Source of the DNA: Pilaira anomala
Taxonomy: Eukaryota; Mucoromycota; Mucoromycetes; Mucorales; Mucoraceae
NCBI GenBank assembly: GCA_025716855.1
Contig: JAIXMQ010000035.1
Span: 264,983-328,982 of the forward strand
DNA: 64,000 bases
Reading direction: 5' to 3'
The position numbers were made by a program, and so were the translations under genes. Positions within the stretch are counted from its first letter, which is position 1. Each line of letters begins with the position of its first letter. The notes beneath the pieces are model-generated. The model saw only the letters and a program-made list of their open reading frames with translations, searched no databases and had not been told where the DNA came from. Of this stretch, positions 34,664 through 48,786 are shown piece after piece.

Positions 34664-36015
34664 TTATGTTTCTATGGTCAATAAATTATGGTAACTAGGG
34701 TTACCTGACGCATTAAATTCAGGTACGGGTAACCATGTATACACTTTTTGTGTTATAAGATGAAATAATGAAGGTTTATACCATAATGGTAAAATAAACA
34801 TCTCTTTTCCTAGCTGTACTTGTAATACCATACCATCTTCTAGTGATGCCTTGGATCTAGCAATTATCTTAAACTGGACGACTCCTTCTTGCTCTTCTCC
34901 TCCAGAATTATGTAATAGAACACTGTCACCAAAATATTCTGGCACTTCAGCAAATTCTAATTCCCATTCCGCATATGTCGCGGTTGATAAATCCCGTCGA
35001 TAGTCAGGTTCAAACATAGTCTTGAGCTGAAGAGATAGTGCAGGATCTAATGCTAGTATAGGTACCCAAGGTATCTTCTTTAGCTTGAATAAACTATCAG
35101 AAGCTATAATCTGACCATTACTCTTCCTAGTCACTAATTTCCCTTCAAACACTTTACCTGATCTTTTTAACTCAGTCACTGCTTCATTATGTTGTAACAA
35201 CATCTTTTGAACTGTCTCAAGTTCCCACGTAGAATTATACTTTGGTTTAGCAGGAGGGACCCAAATTAATTGACCATGCTGTATAATTTTTTGAGCGACC
35301 ATCGTATCTAGGTATTCTTGAAATGCAACTCTATGTGAAACACGGTCATCCCACATGACAACGTTATTTAAACTAGGCACGACTTCTAACAGATGAACCA
35401 AAAAGCAAGTCTTAAATTCCATTGTAGACGAAAAAACGTTTGGTTCAAAGTTAAACATGAATTGATTTTGTTGTTGGACTTGAGCTGGATCAGGCCGAAG
35501 ACCAAGGATATCAAATTGTAAGCCTTTTGAAGCTAGAATTCTTTCGATCAGTGAATGAAATGGGTGATACCTTCTACCTGTCAACAATACAGTCAAATGG
35601 GTGGGATTCGACATTGATAATTTGACTTGTGATACAATATCTTCATTCCAAAACCCCTTCCATTGTTTATCGAGTGCATTGACTTGTAAACTTCGAATAT
35701 CTCGCCACCAGCCAGGACCTAATAGATTTTCGGTCGTGATGATATCAATAAATGAACTATGCCATAAATTACAGCTGAGTAAGGGAGATAAAAATAAAGT
35801 GGAGTCAAAATCAAATACATCTAACGTCGCGGGTGTTCTTTGTTGTTTGTTGTAAGGCGAGTTACGAAATTGGGTTTCTAATATTTTCTATTATTACAAA
35901 GTTTGTATTTTTATTATTATTTAGAAAGTGAATAAAAGAAAGTCTAAGCAAAATATTGTTTTACTTGTTGTGGAGGAATCAGTTCCTCCATCCTCATTCT
36001 CATGAGTGGTGGCAT
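34664..36015 (-). CDS. HAD-fold protein of the Swiss Army Knife RNA repair (HAD_SAK) type
   Basis: Two exons, 36015-35965 and 35887-34664, encode 424 residues. The N-terminal part has HAD motif I DVFDFDSTLFLSPLL (nucleophile and acid Asp) and motif II VLLTGR about 80 residues later, followed by ERILASKGLQFDILGLRP and VVMWDDRVSHRVAFQEYLD, which provides the later acidic motif. This matches the fungal HAD domain described as Swiss Army Knife RNA repair-like (HAD_SAK_1). The C-terminal half is less conserved. RNA repair is a family-based prediction only. Start choice: the first exon ATG gives MPPLMRMRM and a clean GTAAAA donor. Confidence 0.8.
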
Positions 36016-38517
36016 TCTTATTGTTTAGTAATAATTAAAAAGAACACATATTCCTCATTTTTTTTTCCGCATTTAGAATATGGAATCTGAAATTAAAATA
36101 TTTATTGGACAAAACATTCATTCTTTATATGTTTTAATTGGTACCTGAAACTATTAAATCTTTTAAAAGTACAATCAACAAAAGGCCAGACTATCAAAAA
36201 AAGAAAAAAAAAAGACTCTTTATATTCTATTAATTTGTATATATTCAAACGATGTTAAAAGTTCCAAAAACCTGTATTTCTCCGACACTTAGTTTTTTTG
36301 AGGGAGAAAGAATCACAGACGTTGTGTGTGAGAAACTGGTTACAGAAATTTTGTGTTTCTAAACCAATTTTTTAAAAACTTGAATTCTGATTAACTATAA
36401 AAAAAATAGGTCAAAAGATAAGAGACTCCTTTATTTCCTTATCTTGAGGCATTAAAAAATAAGCTTTATAACTGTTTATTAAGCTTCATTCATGCTAAAC
36501 AAAAGAGTAAGGGAGCCTATTGTCATTAGTAACCCGACTTTTTGTTGCCGTATTTGTGATATTAATATGAAGTACAATTCATCATTTTGCATAAATATCA
36601 TTTAAAAAAAAATGTTATGCCTACATAAGAGACTACATAAAAGCCCATATATTTCAGGAACTGTTTCAAAATACTTTTTACCGTATCTATCGGTAACTAT
36701 CTGTTTGTATGATTGTGAGTTTATGAGTCTATAGAAGAAACCTTATTATCTGATGAGATCGTTTCAACATTGTTCTGATTTTTAGTCTGAATCTTTTTTT
36801 TCTCTGAATTGGAATTTATACAGCATCGTAATTGTTTAATAGTAGCAGAAATGTTCATTTATATAAACTGCGATATTGACATAGTTATGTACACCGTATT
36901 AATAGACTTGTCTAATAAAAGAATGGTGTCATAATATACGTATGATTTCTGACATGTGATAAAGAAAAAAAATGGATTCAAACACAAACAGTCAGAATTA
37001 TGCTAAACAATTGATTCAATGCAAAAAGCTTAATTTAAATTGGTTCATAAACTAAAGTAACCAATAAAATGTCAATGCAGATATATTTAAGTACGAACAA
37101 TTTAAATAGTATACATATATCACGAAAAAATCCTTTAAATGGTAGCAAACAATTTTTCATCTGTTTAGTTAGATACCCCGATAGATCCATTTTAAATAAC
37201 AGTAATATTTAACTTCAACTTAGCAAACAGGTTTTTTTTTAAAAAAATAATACTGATAAATTTATATTCATCCAACTTTTTCAACAAAAAAGAGGTTATG
37301 TAAGAAAGCTACTTTCTAAAAGAAGAAAAGGCACGTACTATATCGTCAAAAACAATTACTATAGTGTTAGAAAATTAATGAATCGATGTGATATTTATAA
37401 GATGATATGAAACACGATTTACAATTTCCGAAGACAAAGGCAAAAAAGTTATTCCGTGCTTCATAATAAACATTTTAAGTTTACAAGTACAAGCTAACGC
37501 TTACTATGCTGCTGAATTTGTTTTTAAACAAAAATACAGCTTTTTGTTATCGATTAAATAGTATTTACAGAGTATTTTTATAGCCTTAAAGATTAATCAA
37601 CCATTTCTGTGGAATCAATACAATTATACATTGAGTGTCTCTCTAATAAAAGAAAAACGCACTTATATTTGCTCTATTTTTTGTCTAATGAATCTGCATT
37701 ACTTGATATCTCTCCTTTTAAAATTCGAACTAAATTTCAAATTGAGTCGATCTCAAAAAAAAATGGGACGATCCTTCATTTGAGTGAGTTTATTTGTCTT
37801 CAAATCGAAAATGGAGCCAACAATTTAAAAAATGCAAACCTGGTTCATCTGTCGGGTTTGCACCCAAAAACATACTTAAAAGAGAAAAAAAAAGCACAGA
37901 ACTATTTTGTATTATGTTTTCTTTAAAAAAAACCATTCAATGCATTTCAGTAACTTTTGGATAACTATCTTGACATCAGATTATGATTTTCATAAAATAT
38001 CAAATTCTAAATATGATGTTGGGATTGGCCTCGATTTTGAGATTGATTTCCATTCCGTGAAAGACTTTTGAGATTGTAAGCGACTTTATAAATTAATTTT
38101 TTTTTAAAGATGAAAGCGGTGCAGAACCGACTTCGATGTTAGTTCTGTGGGGGTTTTTTTTTTTTCTTTTTTTTTTGGAAGATAACTAATCCTTTTAGAA
38201 GTTTGCATGTTCCAAAAACGTTGAAAAGCCGAAAAAAACGATCTATCACCATTTAGAGAGTGCAATCTAAAGTTGGATTAAGAAAAACCAAGGACCATTT
38301 ACATTACAAATTCACTATTTAATAATAAAAAAATCCACACCAGTCGCGTTTTTGTATGTATACTTTAAATTCTAATGAGCAAGTGTACTTTATTAATTAC
38401 TAAAAAAAATTATTGAGGACTATTAAAAACCATAAAGTGTGAACTACCTATTAAAAACATTATTGATTAGGAATTACTGAAAAAAATTGAGTGCGGTCAT
38501 AGAGCCCAATGCAGATG

Positions 38518-38626
38518 CGAGGCGTTTTAAAAGCGCAGCGTGCTGCAACGTAATGAAGGTCAGTAAACACAAAGCGTAGCGAAGGGGCTTTGCTCTCAGA
38601 ATGTAGTAACAGCTTAAAACGCCTCG
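38518..38626. repeat. Small inverted-repeat (MITE-like) element, 109 bp
   Basis: Perfect 13-bp arms CGAGGCGTTTTAA (38518-38530) and its complement (38614-38626). Inside are a GCAGCGTGCTGC palindrome (38535-38546) and one copy of the GTCAGTAAACAC motif (38558-38592). The segment is clearly richer in G and C than its surroundings, suggesting an inserted element. Confidence 0.6.
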
Positions 38627-39696
38627 TTTATCTTGAAGTTTCAAAACTCACTAATAAATGTACGAGAATATCTTCATTTTAACAGAAAAAAGCTTATCCG
38701 GCTTTAAGATTGCTTATTTATTAATTAGAAACCGTTTGGCATTTTCCGTTCTGTTATCGTAGAAAATCAATTACTGTGTGCAATATTTGTGAGCTCTTTG
38801 CGCCACAAGAGAACTGTTAAAAAATACTTTGATAAGACAGTATGTGTGTATGGTAGCTTCGTTTTATGATATCAAGTAAAAATAGATATAGTTGTGTCTT
38901 CTATAAATTTATTACGGATATTTTTTATATCAATAAAATCGTTAAAATTTTGATCTAAAGCTTTTGATTAAGATACTGGCCTATCTTTATATATATTAGT
39001 AGCTATTAATAAAACTTCTAAACAAGATAGCTACATAATTATTCAAAATATTTTTGTAAATCCATTGGAAGGCAGTAATTCTTCTTTTTTTTTGCACTGC
39101 CTCATGTTTTGCTTACATATCTTTCTGTTTTTATAAGCGAAGACTTTCTTATTAGAAAAAAAAAAATGGTTATAGTGAACAAATACTTTTGATAACTGGA
39201 ATTTAACCAATATACCTAAAATAAATTAATTTTGTAAATAAATGCAAATACAGTTTTCCAGAAGAGGAAAACTGAAGCAAATCAGATCAAAGTTTATATC
39301 ACCGAAAAGTGACCATCACATAACATATTTTAAACTGTCCAGAAATACTCATACATCTTACCTATTAAGTTTCTATATACTCTAACGTTAAAACTATCTA
39401 TGCTATTTCTTTTCCATACACATGTCTCTTTTCGACTCTTTTTTTTTTTCTGCTCGCAAAGCTCTAAAATCGATAAAATTTTCAACACTTGTATTTATAC
39501 AACAAACTGAAAAAAAAAAAGTCTCCCGTCTTTTTATTTCGCACACTGGTCATATCTCAGTTTCTTCTTTTGTAAGTTGAGCATTGACTGATCAAAATCA
39601 CCTTAAAACAGTTGTCACACGCGAACAACCCCTCCTAAACCCATTTATAGCGAAATAACCAATTGTCATAAAATTCAAATCATATGGGAGCTTCAA

Positions 39697-39711
39697 GTCA
39701 CATCATGTGAC
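39697..39711. promoter_or_regulatory. Palindromic site upstream of acyl-CoA oxidase 1
   Basis: GTCACATCATGTGAC is a perfect palindrome with 7-bp arms and a one-base centre, 82 bp upstream of the start codon. Its position and symmetry fit a dimeric transcription-factor site. A CCAAT-like ACCAATTG lies about 40 bp further upstream. The factor is unknown. Confidence 0.35.
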
Positions 39712-39792
39712 ATCGAAAGCGTCAAGCTTTTTAAAAAAGGTACAACTTTTCTATTTTTTTATTTGTTTCTTATTTTGTTATTACTTTAAAAG

Positions 39793-42224
39793 ATGGGCAG
39801 TGACAATAAGATTCTGGCTCAAATGAGCACCGACATTGAAGAAGCTCGTCAAAAAGCAAACTTCTCAATCGAGTCTATGCTTTATTTGCTTCGTGGTGGA
39901 AAAGAAGCAGTAGAGCGCTTAAACTCTCTTCGAGAGATAGCTGAAAGTGAACCCGTATTTAGTAAAGCCGGAGCTCCTTTCCAGAGTCGTCAAGAAGTAA
40001 ATGATAGTCTAAATATCTATTATAAATCATTTTTCTCACGCAAAAAAAAAAAAAATATGTAGCAATTATATAACTCCTTGCTTGTAGCCAAGCGTATGAT
40101 TGAATTGACTGAAGAAAGAAATATGAATGATGAACAATTTACTGATTTGTTCAGACATATTGAAATGTTGACTCCTGTAAGTTGTTTTACATGCGTATAG
40201 AGAAATATATATCTGAAATTTAACGCCTCATTTATCAATGCAGCTTGCTCTTCATTATACAGGTAAATTATGTATACTGCATAAATCATCATCTATCGTC
40301 ATATTTACACTTGTTTTCTATATTAAGGTTTTATGCCCGTCATTAAGTCTCAAGGATCTACTGAACAGGCCAATAAATGGTACACTGCCGCTAGAAGACA
40401 TGCCATTATTGGCTGCTATGCTCAAACTGAATTAGGGTAACCTTTACATATAACCATGCTAAATTATAATCTTATTAATATATATAAACTGTAGTCATGG
40501 ATCGAACGTTATGGGCTTAAATACAGTTGCAGTATTTGATCAAAAGTCTGACGAATTTGTTATTCATAGTCCTGATATCACAGCCGCCAAGTGGTGGATT
40601 GGTGGTTTGGGCGTTGCATGTACACACGCTGTCGTACAAGCTCAATTAATTATTAACGATAAATCTTTTGGCCCACATCTCTTTATTGTGCCTGTCAGAT
40701 CTCCCTTTGATTTGAAACCATGCAGAGGTATTACAGTAGGTGATATTGGACCTAAAGCTTATGGCGGCTTTGCTACTACCGATAACGGATTTGCCTTATT
40801 CGATCACGTACGTATTCCTCGTGACAATATGCTTATGAGATTTGCCAAAGTTAGCAGAGATGGTGAATATACGCCTCCTGTACATATGAAGTTATCGTAT
40901 GGTAGTATGGTCAAGCTTCGTGTAGACATTGTGACTGATGCTGGTTGGAAGTTGGCTAAGGCCACCACAATTGCCATTCGTTATTGTACTGTACGTCGTC
41001 AATTTCACAATCCTCCAAGCTTCAAGTTGGATGATAATCGTCTTGAATCTCAAGTTATTTCCTATTCCTCTGTACAACATCGTTTAATGCCTCTTTTGTC
41101 TACAGCATACTCATTGCTTGTAACTGGTGAATACCTTTATACTCAATTTCATACATTGATGGACCAGTTAGAAGGAAATAATGCTGATACCTTACCAGAA
41201 GTACATGCTAGCTCATGCGCTCTCAAAACATGGAGCACACGTCGTGCCACTGATGGTATTGAAGAATGTCGTAAAGCTATGGGAGGCCACGGTTATTCCA
41301 TTTTTAGTGGTGTTTCCGAACTCTTTGCTAACTTTGTCCCTGCCAACACTTATGAAGGCGATAATTATGTCTTGGCTCAACAAGTGGGTCGTTTCCTTTT
41401 GAAACAATTACAAAATGTAATTAAAGGCAAACAAGTTACTTACTCTACTGCTGAATACTTGAATACCTTAGCTGAAGGAACAACCGAACCCTTCGAGTTT
41501 AATAACCCTAATGAACAAATTTTGGATCCCAATGTTCAATTAAAAATCTTTGGCATGCGTTCAGCTCGTCTCGTGGCTGACTTAGGCCAACAATTACAAT
41601 CTGGTAGAGAATGGTCTGATTTGAATATGGAGTGCTGGGCAGTTAATCTAGCTCATGCTGAATATTTGATTATGAAGTCAATGATTCGCAAGGTTGAGAA
41701 CATGAGAGCTTCTCCTGAGCATGCTAGCTTAGCTGACACCATGAAGAACATTTCTGATTTGGTAAAATACCTATCATCATGAAATACTTATAACTTATTT
41801 ACTAATTCCTTAAAAAAAAGTTCTGTCTTTCTACTCTTGGATACTCATCCTTGGCTACCTTCTTATCTACATCTACTATTCATCCTTCTGATCTTGCCAG
41901 ATTAAATGAGCAATATCGTGCTACTATCTCTAAAGTAGCTGATAATGCTATCGCTTTAACTGACAGTTTTGGTTTCACGGATCACGAACTTAATACAGCC
42001 TTAGGTAAGAAGGATGGTCGTGCTTACGAGCATTTATGGGATGCTGCTCAAAAGAACCCTATCAATCATGGTGAGGAGAATGCTAAGCTCACTGTAAGTT
42101 TTATATCTATTTGTTGATAGAGCTAAGTTTAATCTTTTGTTATTTTTTTTTTCTTTAGAAATTGGTGTTGAATATCCTCCATAGTGGAAATAACTTGGAT
42201 TACATAAAAGCATCCAAATTGTAA
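39793..42224 (+). CDS. Peroxisomal acyl-CoA oxidase, copy 1
   Basis: Seven exons, 39793-39996, 40063-40176, 40244-40262 (19 nt), 40328-40436, 40495-41761, 41821-42093 and 42159-42224, encode 683 residues. Family features: CYAQTELGHGSNVMGLNTVA in the FAD/acyl-CoA region, KWWIGGLGVACTHAVV, GPKAYGG and RKAMGGHGYSIFSG, plus the typical two-lobe acyl-CoA oxidase length. The final tripeptide is Ser-Lys-Leu, a PTS1 signal. The enzyme makes trans-2-enoyl-CoA and hydrogen peroxide in the first step of peroxisomal beta-oxidation. A paralogue with the same exon pattern follows 324 bp downstream in the same direction. Probable regulation by fatty acids is inference from the family; a palindromic site lies 82 bp upstream. 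Confidence 0.96.
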
Positions 42225-42548
42225 AAATAAATGATAATAAACGCATAAATCAAATGTCCTTTTGGTATCTTTTTAAAAAAATATATTCTAGAAATACATA
42301 CCATAACTACGCTATTAATTTTATATATTTTACAATGTATAAAAGATACCATTGCATATACTGAAAAATAAGGTCACTTATGTATTGTCACTTGCTATTA
42401 TCCGTTACCAAAAAAAATTGTATAGATTGATTTTCCTTAAATGGTGTATCGTAAATAAATATGCACGGCGTAAATCACTAAAAGGAAATAACAACGAACA
42501 AGTTTCAACTTTTTTATTCTTCTTTTCATTTCATATTTACATTATTAA
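42225..42548. other. Spacer between tandem acyl-CoA oxidase genes
   Basis: A 324-bp AT-rich spacer that must hold the terminator of copy 1 and promoter of copy 2. I see no palindrome like the one before copy 1. Confidence 0.4.
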
Positions 42549-44918
42549 ATGAATGCTAATAAGACGCTGATCCAAACGAGCATGGATATTGAAAATGCTC
42601 GTAAAAAGTCAGATTTCTCTATTGAATCCATGTATCATTTAATTCATGGAGGATCAGAGGCCGTTAAACAACTGGACCATCTTAAAAGCTTGGTACAAAA
42701 CGAGCCTATACTTAACCGAACCAAAACTCCATTCCAGAATCGTCAAGAAGTAAGTATAAAATCATGACCTTTAAAATACTTCGTTGTTAACCTACTAAAC
42801 CATATATTAGCAATTAAATAGTGCTTTATTGGTTTCTAAGCGTCTCATGGAATTGAAAGATGAAAATAATTTAAGTGATACTCAGTTTATTGTCTTGTTG
42901 GGGTATCTTGATATGGCATTACCTGTAACTCTCTTTTTAGCTATTATAATTTATTTTTTTTAAAAAAAAACTAGTCCTAATTTTTTTATATATATAATAG
43001 ATTATACTTAATTTTACAGGTAATTCTTTTATACATCATCGCCACTAAAATATACAATTAAACTTACAATAACCTGAAGCTTTCATGCCAGTAATCAAGT
43101 CCCAAGGAACAGAAAAACAAATAGAAAAATGGTACAACCCAGCCAGAAAATGTCTTATTATTGGATGCTATGCACAAACCGAATTAAGGTTATTTTTATA
43201 AGTTATTCTTATATACATTTTCATTCTTAATCACTAACCATTAGCTTTATCCTTTAAAAATAGCCATGGTTCTAATGTAATGGCCTTGAAGACATCAGCA
43301 GTATACGACAAAAATTTGGATCAGTTTATTATTCACACTCCTGATATTACAGCAGCAAAATGGTGGATTGGCGGCTTAGGAATTGCTTGTACGCATGCCG
43401 TTGTTCAAGCCCAATTAATTATCGGTGATAAATTATACGGACCTCACCTCTTTATTGTACCTATTCGATCTCCTATTGACCTGAAACCATTGAAAGGAAT
43501 TACTGTTGGAGACATTGGTCCTAAAGCATACGGTGGGACTTCTGGAAATGATAACGGATATGTAATATTTGATCAAGTACGTGTTCCTCGTGAAAACATG
43601 CTAATGCGATTTTCTAAAGTCACCAGGGATGGAGACTACATTTCTCCTGTTCATTCAAAAATGGCGTATGGAAGTATGGTCAAAATACGCGTGGATCTTA
43701 TTACTGAAGCTGGCTGGAAACTTGCAAAAGCCGTTACAATTGCCACTCGCTATTGTACTGTACGTCGTCAATTTTATACTCCCGCCGACTTAACGAACTC
43801 AAATAAAAACGATCGCCTTGAGCTGCAAGTGATTTCATACTCTTCTGTTCAACATCGTTTGATGCCTTTAATAGCTACTGCATTTGCATTAATTATTTCG
43901 GGTGAGGATATGTATGTTAAGCTGAATCAAATGACGAGTCTTTTGGCAGAAAATAATGCTAAAATGCTGCCTGAAGTGCATGCTAGTTCTTGCGCGCTCA
44001 AGACTTGGGGTACGCGTCGATCGACGGATGGCATTGAAGAGTCTCGTAAATCGATGGGAGGTCATGGGTATTCAATCTTTAGTGGTATTTCTGAATTATT
44101 TGCAACTTTTGTTCCTTCAAATACTTATGAAGGTGAGAACTATGTCTTGTGTCAACAAGTCGCACGGTTCCTTTTGAAACAATTAGGAGCAGCGAAGCAA
44201 GGTAAAGGTGTCACTTCGGTCACAGCTGAATACTTGAATATCTTAGCCGATAAAACAGCAACAAAATCCTTCATGTTTGGAAAAGGTCTCATCAGTGAAC
44301 AAATTTTGGATCCGAAGGTCCAATTACATATTTTTGGTATGCGTGCTGCCCGTCTTGTTACCAGTTTACAAATACAATTGGATTCAGGTAGACCCTGGTC
44401 TGATTTAAATATGGAATGTTGGGCAGTAAATCTTGCTCATGCTGAGTATTTGATAATGAAGTCAATGATTCAGAAAGTTAATATCATGAGATCTTCCCCT
44501 AATTATACCGGCTTAGTAGATACTATGAAGATCATATCCGATTTAGTGAGTAAACATTATTACTGATTTGTTTTCAATACTAATATAGCCATTTGTGTTA
44601 GTTTTGTCTCTCAAATATTGTGTCTACTTCATTAGCTACATTTTTATCTACATCTACTATTGATACCTCTGATATTGAATTATTAAATGAACAATACCGT
44701 ATTGCCATTTCAAAGGTCGCAAATATTGCTATTCCTTTAACTGACAGTTTTGGTTTTACTGACTACGAGCTGAATACTGCCTTGGGTAAGAAAGACGGTC
44801 GTGCTTACGAACATTTATGGGAGGCAGTCCAGAATAATCCCGTTAACATGAATGAAGAAAACACTAAACTTAGCGTAAGTAATATTCTTGTAAATATATT
44901 CAAAGTAACTCATCAATA

Positions 44919-44955
<37 letters not shown>

Positions 44956-45019
44956 ACTGGTTTTGGATATCCTTCATCGCGAAAATGGCTTAAAGGAGGT
45001 GAAGAAATCTAAATTATAA
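42549..45019 (+). CDS. Peroxisomal acyl-CoA oxidase, copy 2
   Basis: Seven exons, 42549-42749, 42811-42924, 43001-43019 (19 nt), 43080-43188, 43264-44545, 44602-44874 and 44954-45019, encode 687 residues. Exons 2, 3, 4, 6 and 7 have exactly the same lengths as in copy 1, proving tandem duplication. Key motifs are kept (CYAQTELSHGSNVMALKT, KWWIGGLGIACTHAVV, GPKAYGG, RKSMGGHGYSIFSG) and the protein ends in Ser-Lys-Leu (PTS1). Differences: intron 4 uses an unusual GTTATT donor, intron 6 contains a T run of about 30, and the N-terminus and the linker near SFMFGKGLISEQI have diverged. It probably differs from copy 1 in chain-length preference or expression. No disabling change is visible. Confidence 0.95.
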
Positions 45020-45383
45020 TGAAACTTTCAAAGCTAGGCGTTACATATTATGACACTAACTGGAATTTGAAACTAAACGGCTTAAGCGATTGAAAGATTT
45101 TGTAGAATCTAATCGTAGTAACCAAATGAAAATAAATAAAAGCTATTTAAATATGAGGTGTACCAGATTCATTTCGTTACAATATTTATGGTAAAGTGAA
45201 TTATATTTCTTTTTTTTTGCATTTATTCTCGAAATATAAAAATTCCAAATAGAGTATAATAGAGTTGGTACCTATTTTAAATGTCCCAAAAAAATACAAG
45301 CAGTTTTATGGTTGTAGAAAATAGATACATATTATTTATAAGTCGCGTAAAAAAAAAAGAAAGAAAGAGAGAAAGTGGATGTT
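45020..45383. other. Convergent 3' gap
   Basis: AT-rich, with a short GA-type repeat at about 45359-45376 next to the GSK3 stop. No gene seen. Confidence 0.4.
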
Positions 45384-46988
<1,605 letters not shown>

Positions 46989-47327
46989 TACTCGGGAACT
47001 ATAAATATGGAACGATTAGTTTTCTTCAACATAAGATATAATATATTAAAGTGGCTTTTTTTTGAGTTTTTTTACATTTATAGTTTATTAGTTTTTTGCC
47101 AAAAAGAGAGAGAGAGAGAGAGAAAAAGAAGTATACAAAAAGAAAAAGTATATTCAAAAAAGAAAAAAAAAAAAAAAAGAAAAAAAAACAAGGAGGGATA
47201 CGCATACAATAAAAGGGAAATTGACAGTTGCCAATCAGCATAAAGCGGTTATTTAATTCATTCGTCTTTTGATGGTTTGGGTTTTTGTTGCTATGGATTC
47301 AGTTATGGCCGTGACTTGTATGTTTTA
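46989..47327. other. GSK3 upstream region
   Basis: 339 bp with a GAGAGAGAGA tract (about 47106-47124) and long A runs (47157-47190), then the 3' end of the Sec12-like gene. Probably the GSK3 promoter; no gene seen. Confidence 0.4.
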
Positions 47328-47669
47328 TTACAGTGTACCTTGATCTACCATCTTGACAATAATATCCATTAGAAAAGCAAACAAGAGCATATCAAGAAAC
47401 ATATATAATGTCGTTTCAAATGTAGATTCTATGAAAACAATTGGAAATTTTAAATACGAAAGAAAAAAAAATGACATGTAAATCTAAATATATACCTGGT
47501 TGTTGCTTCTTAAATTCAGGTACTGTAATTACTTTCAAGTAATGATCAGCACCGGCAATAGCCAGTAAATTACCAGCACGATTAAACTTTAAATTATCAA
47601 TAGAAAATTCATTTACTTTTTCTAATTTTAACAATGGCTATAAAATACATGTTTAGTTTTTCTTGATTT

Positions 47670-47706
<37 letters not shown>

Positions 47707-48786
47707 ATAAAATGGAGTTTCAAACTTACTTTCAATTGTTCAGCATCAATGAAACCAACACAAAGATCCGTAGTTGCATACGCTAAAATCTCACCTGTAG
47801 GATCAACTGCGAAGCTAGTAATAGACCTTCTACTAACACCTGCTATATTTGCCTTTGTCAGAGGATATGGGTTTCCTCTTTTTCTTAATTTCCAAGAACA
47901 AATAAATCCACGTCCTTTTGTTACTGGATTTACAACTGCGTACAATCTTTGAACTCCTTTCTTATTGATACCATATCTACATGCTCTAATCTCACATTCT
48001 GTATTCTTGTTTAATTTCGGATTATCAATGACTTGCACAACTACACCACTATCAATATCAAAAATAATCAAGGTATTGGAGGTTGCTACAACTAAATGCT
48101 TTTCATTCGCATCAAAATCTGCATCTTGCACATTCTTGAGACGTACTGCCGGGAATACTAACTTCCAGTTTTTGGTATCCAACAATGATACTACATTATC
48201 GCTAAAAACTGTAACCAAGTAATTACCTGACCGACTAAACCTGGTAACTTTCTACTTACACATCTTGTTAAAAAAAACTTTTTACAAAACTTTCGTTCTA
48301 TTTCCCTTTTCATATCTATTTTTTTTTTTTTTTTTACCTGATATTCCTTTGGGTCGTTGCAAAGGGTAGTAGAGTGTTTGCTTTCCAATTCAAAATTTTC
48401 TTTATTTGTTATATACAACCTCAAATTCTCGTTTTCACCCGCTTTAATTTCTTCGGTTGTGCTATTAATACCGACTGCTAATAAAGGTAAACTAGGATGA
48501 CAAGCAATAGACATTGGACTATCTTCTTTCTCTGATAACACTAAATAATAATTCCGGGTTATTTTTCGAGTTTTGGTATTGATGCTGAAGGAGGCCTAAA
48601 ACACAATGTTAATAAAACTAAATCAACTCTTTTCATTTTTATTTTTTATTATACCAAATAATTTTTCAAGTTTTTATCGTTACCAGGTCCGCCTCCAGAA
48701 AGAATAAGTCTATCATTTTTAGTAAAGTCTAAGCTATAGATAGGAAAATTAACTAGTTCTTTAATTATAATCGGGTTATTGCTCAT
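47328..48786 (-). CDS. SEC12: Sec12/PREB-like WD-repeat guanine nucleotide exchange factor
   Basis: Exons 48786-48655, 48595-48338, 48251-47730, 47637-about 47496 or 47473, and 47426-47328. The first residues (IYSLDFTKNDRLILSGGGPG) contain the GGG loop typical of Sec12/PREB, followed by beta-propeller repeats (FSRSGNYLVTVFSDNVVSL, FDANEKHLVVATSNTLIIFD, SFAVDPTGEILAYATTDLCV, FNRAGNLLAIAGADHYLKVI). The expected product is an ER protein that loads GTP on Sar1 to start COPII coats. The last exon, read in the phase giving exactly 33 codons, encodes a basic stretch and a hydrophobic segment (MFLDMLLFAFLMDIIVKMV), a plausible ER anchor. However, the best-looking donor of exon 4 (G-GTATAT) does not lead into that phase, so the 3' structure is unsure. 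Length about 380-390 residues. Confidence 0.78.

Larger units (their letters stand above)
36016..39792. other. Large gene-poor region
   Basis: About 3.8 kb of AT-rich sequence without a recognisable gene. The longest frame (37609-37926) codes for an unconvincing 105-residue peptide. Contents I can point to: a small inverted-repeat element at 38518-38626 holding one GTCAGTAAACAC motif, a T7A7-type palindrome at about 37232-37247, and close to 39700 the acyl-CoA oxidase promoter with a perfect palindrome. A decayed gene or old element is possible. Confidence 0.4.

Noticed and set aside
37609..37926. A 105-codon plus-strand ORF in the large gap
   Set aside because: No recognisable domain, no clear splice context, ordinary length for AT-rich random sequence, and codon use unlike the real genes.
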